Assembly: GCA_004322045.1 (NCBI GenBank)
Contig: SCRN01000004.1
Coordinates: forward strand, 1 to 64,000
Direction: 5' to 3'
From: Paraburkholderia sp.
GTDB taxonomy: Bacteria > Pseudomonadota > Gammaproteobacteria > Burkholderiales > Burkholderiaceae
DNA length: 64,000 bases
Each line of letters begins with the position of its first letter. Positions within the stretch are counted from its first letter, which is position 1. The notes under the pieces are model-generated. The model was not told the origin of the DNA. It did no database searches and was given only the letters and a program-made list of their open reading frames with translations. Position numbers and translations under genes: made by a program. Below, one piece after another: positions 63,568 to 64,000 of the stretch.

Positions 63568-63572
63568 CGACT

Positions 63573-64000
63573 TCATCTCCTCGTGTATGCGGCATGGCCG
63601 TGATCTGATGTGTATTGCGCTCGCGCCGCGTGGTAAGCCGCCGCCCATTCGGGCGGTCCGAAGATGGCGCGCAGTTTATCGGCAAAGCGGGGCGCGCGCA
63701 TCGCGTCGGCGAGCATCGAGCGCCACTCATGAAAAGTGGCTGTCAAAGGGTTGTAGGTGCGCAGCGGTTCAACGATGCCGTACTGCGGCGCATCGTCCTC
63801 GTCCTCGGGCACATAGGTGCCGAACATCCTGTCCCAGATCACCAGCACGCCCGCAAAATTGCGATCGATGTAACGCGGGTTGCGAGCATGATGGCAGCGA
63901 TGGATCGAAGGTGTGTTCAGCACGTATTCGAGCCAGCCCAAGCGACCGATCGCCTGTGTATGCACGAAGAATTGAAATGCCAGATTGATGAGCACGATGG
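63573..64000 (-). CDS. sterol desaturase / fatty acid hydroxylase family protein, 5' end outside the window
   Basis: The visible C-terminal 142 residues or so contain the histidine motif NTPSIHRCHHARN (HxxHH type) and NFAGVLVIWDRMFGTY, standard for the membrane-bound di-iron fatty acid hydroxylase superfamily. Upstream residues (LINLAFQFFVHTQAIG, with FQFFVHTQ) belong to the preceding membrane segment and histidine box. The start lies beyond base 64,000. Substrate unknown. Confidence 0.85.
   Translation of the reverse strand, partial: IVLINLAFQFFVHTQAIGRLGWLEYVLNTPSIHRCHHARNPRYIDRNFAGVLVIWDRMFGTYVPEDEDDAPQYGIVEPLRTYNPLTATFHEWRSMLADAMRAPRFADKLRAIFGPPEWAAAYHAARAQYTSDHGHAAYTRR

Overview
The window looks like a chromosomal segment from a Burkholderiaceae bacterium of the Paraburkholderia/Caballeronia/Trinickia type. 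The reasons are the high GC content, the backbone order recA-recX-(DUF2889)-sucC-sucD-terC-pilA-pglL-moaC, the Calvin-type aldolase and pgk-pyk-fba-purC-purE-purK run, and beta-proteobacterial style proteins throughout. Species cannot be fixed from the sequence alone.

Region 1 (1 to about 20,933) is a mobile genomic island, or a pile of several, ending at a tRNA-Met(CAU) gene (20,934-21,010, minus). Its left part holds a truncated IS3-family element, an IS66-family element carrying two passenger genes, two short-chain dehydrogenases, decayed scraps of IS110, IS3 and IS630-like elements and of an alcohol dehydrogenase, and a LysE-type exporter. Its right part is a mobilization module. Three genes overlapping by ATGA resemble RP4 TraK-TraL-TraM or R388 StbABC. 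They diverge, across a probable oriT, from a MobC/TraJ-like gene and a MOBP relaxase. Next come a BrnT-BrnA toxin-antitoxin pair, an orphan VirB6/TrbL channel protein, two tandem paralogues of unknown function with a divergent XRE regulator, two AlpA-like excisionase genes and a tyrosine integrase abutting the tRNA. No other mating-pair genes are present, so the island is probably mobilizable rather than self-transmissible.

Region 2 (21,113-35,037) is backbone: an MHS-family transporter, a two-component system, recA with a LexA box, recX, the succinyl-CoA synthetase operon, a TerC-family membrane protein, a type IV pilin and the adjoining PglL-type O-oligosaccharyltransferase. A two-gene unit at 34,080-34,762 may be an effector and small membrane partner.

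Region 3 (35,038-44,208) is a second, smaller integrative element of about 9.05 kb lodged in the 3' end of moaC. An imperfect 121-bp copy of the moaC 3' end marks the far border, a tyrosine integrase lies beside the intact moaC, and short arm-like repeats lie just inside both ends. Its cargo is mostly unrecognised: a GIY-YIG protein, two HNH-type proteins, a two-helix membrane protein, two exported proteins and a low-GC two-gene operon. Two different degraded copies of another integrase C-terminus show it is a mosaic. Its nuclease-rich cargo makes a defence role plausible but unproven.

Region 4 (44,079-64,000) is backbone: moaC, a TAT-exported amidohydrolase with an MFS transporter and GntR regulator, an alpha/beta hydrolase, waaF, ilvE, azlCD, and a central carbon and purine block (pgk, pyk, fba, purC, purE, purK, a Sua5/YrdC protein). 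It ends with an SGNH-hydrolase lipoprotein and a sterol-desaturase-family gene cut by the window end.
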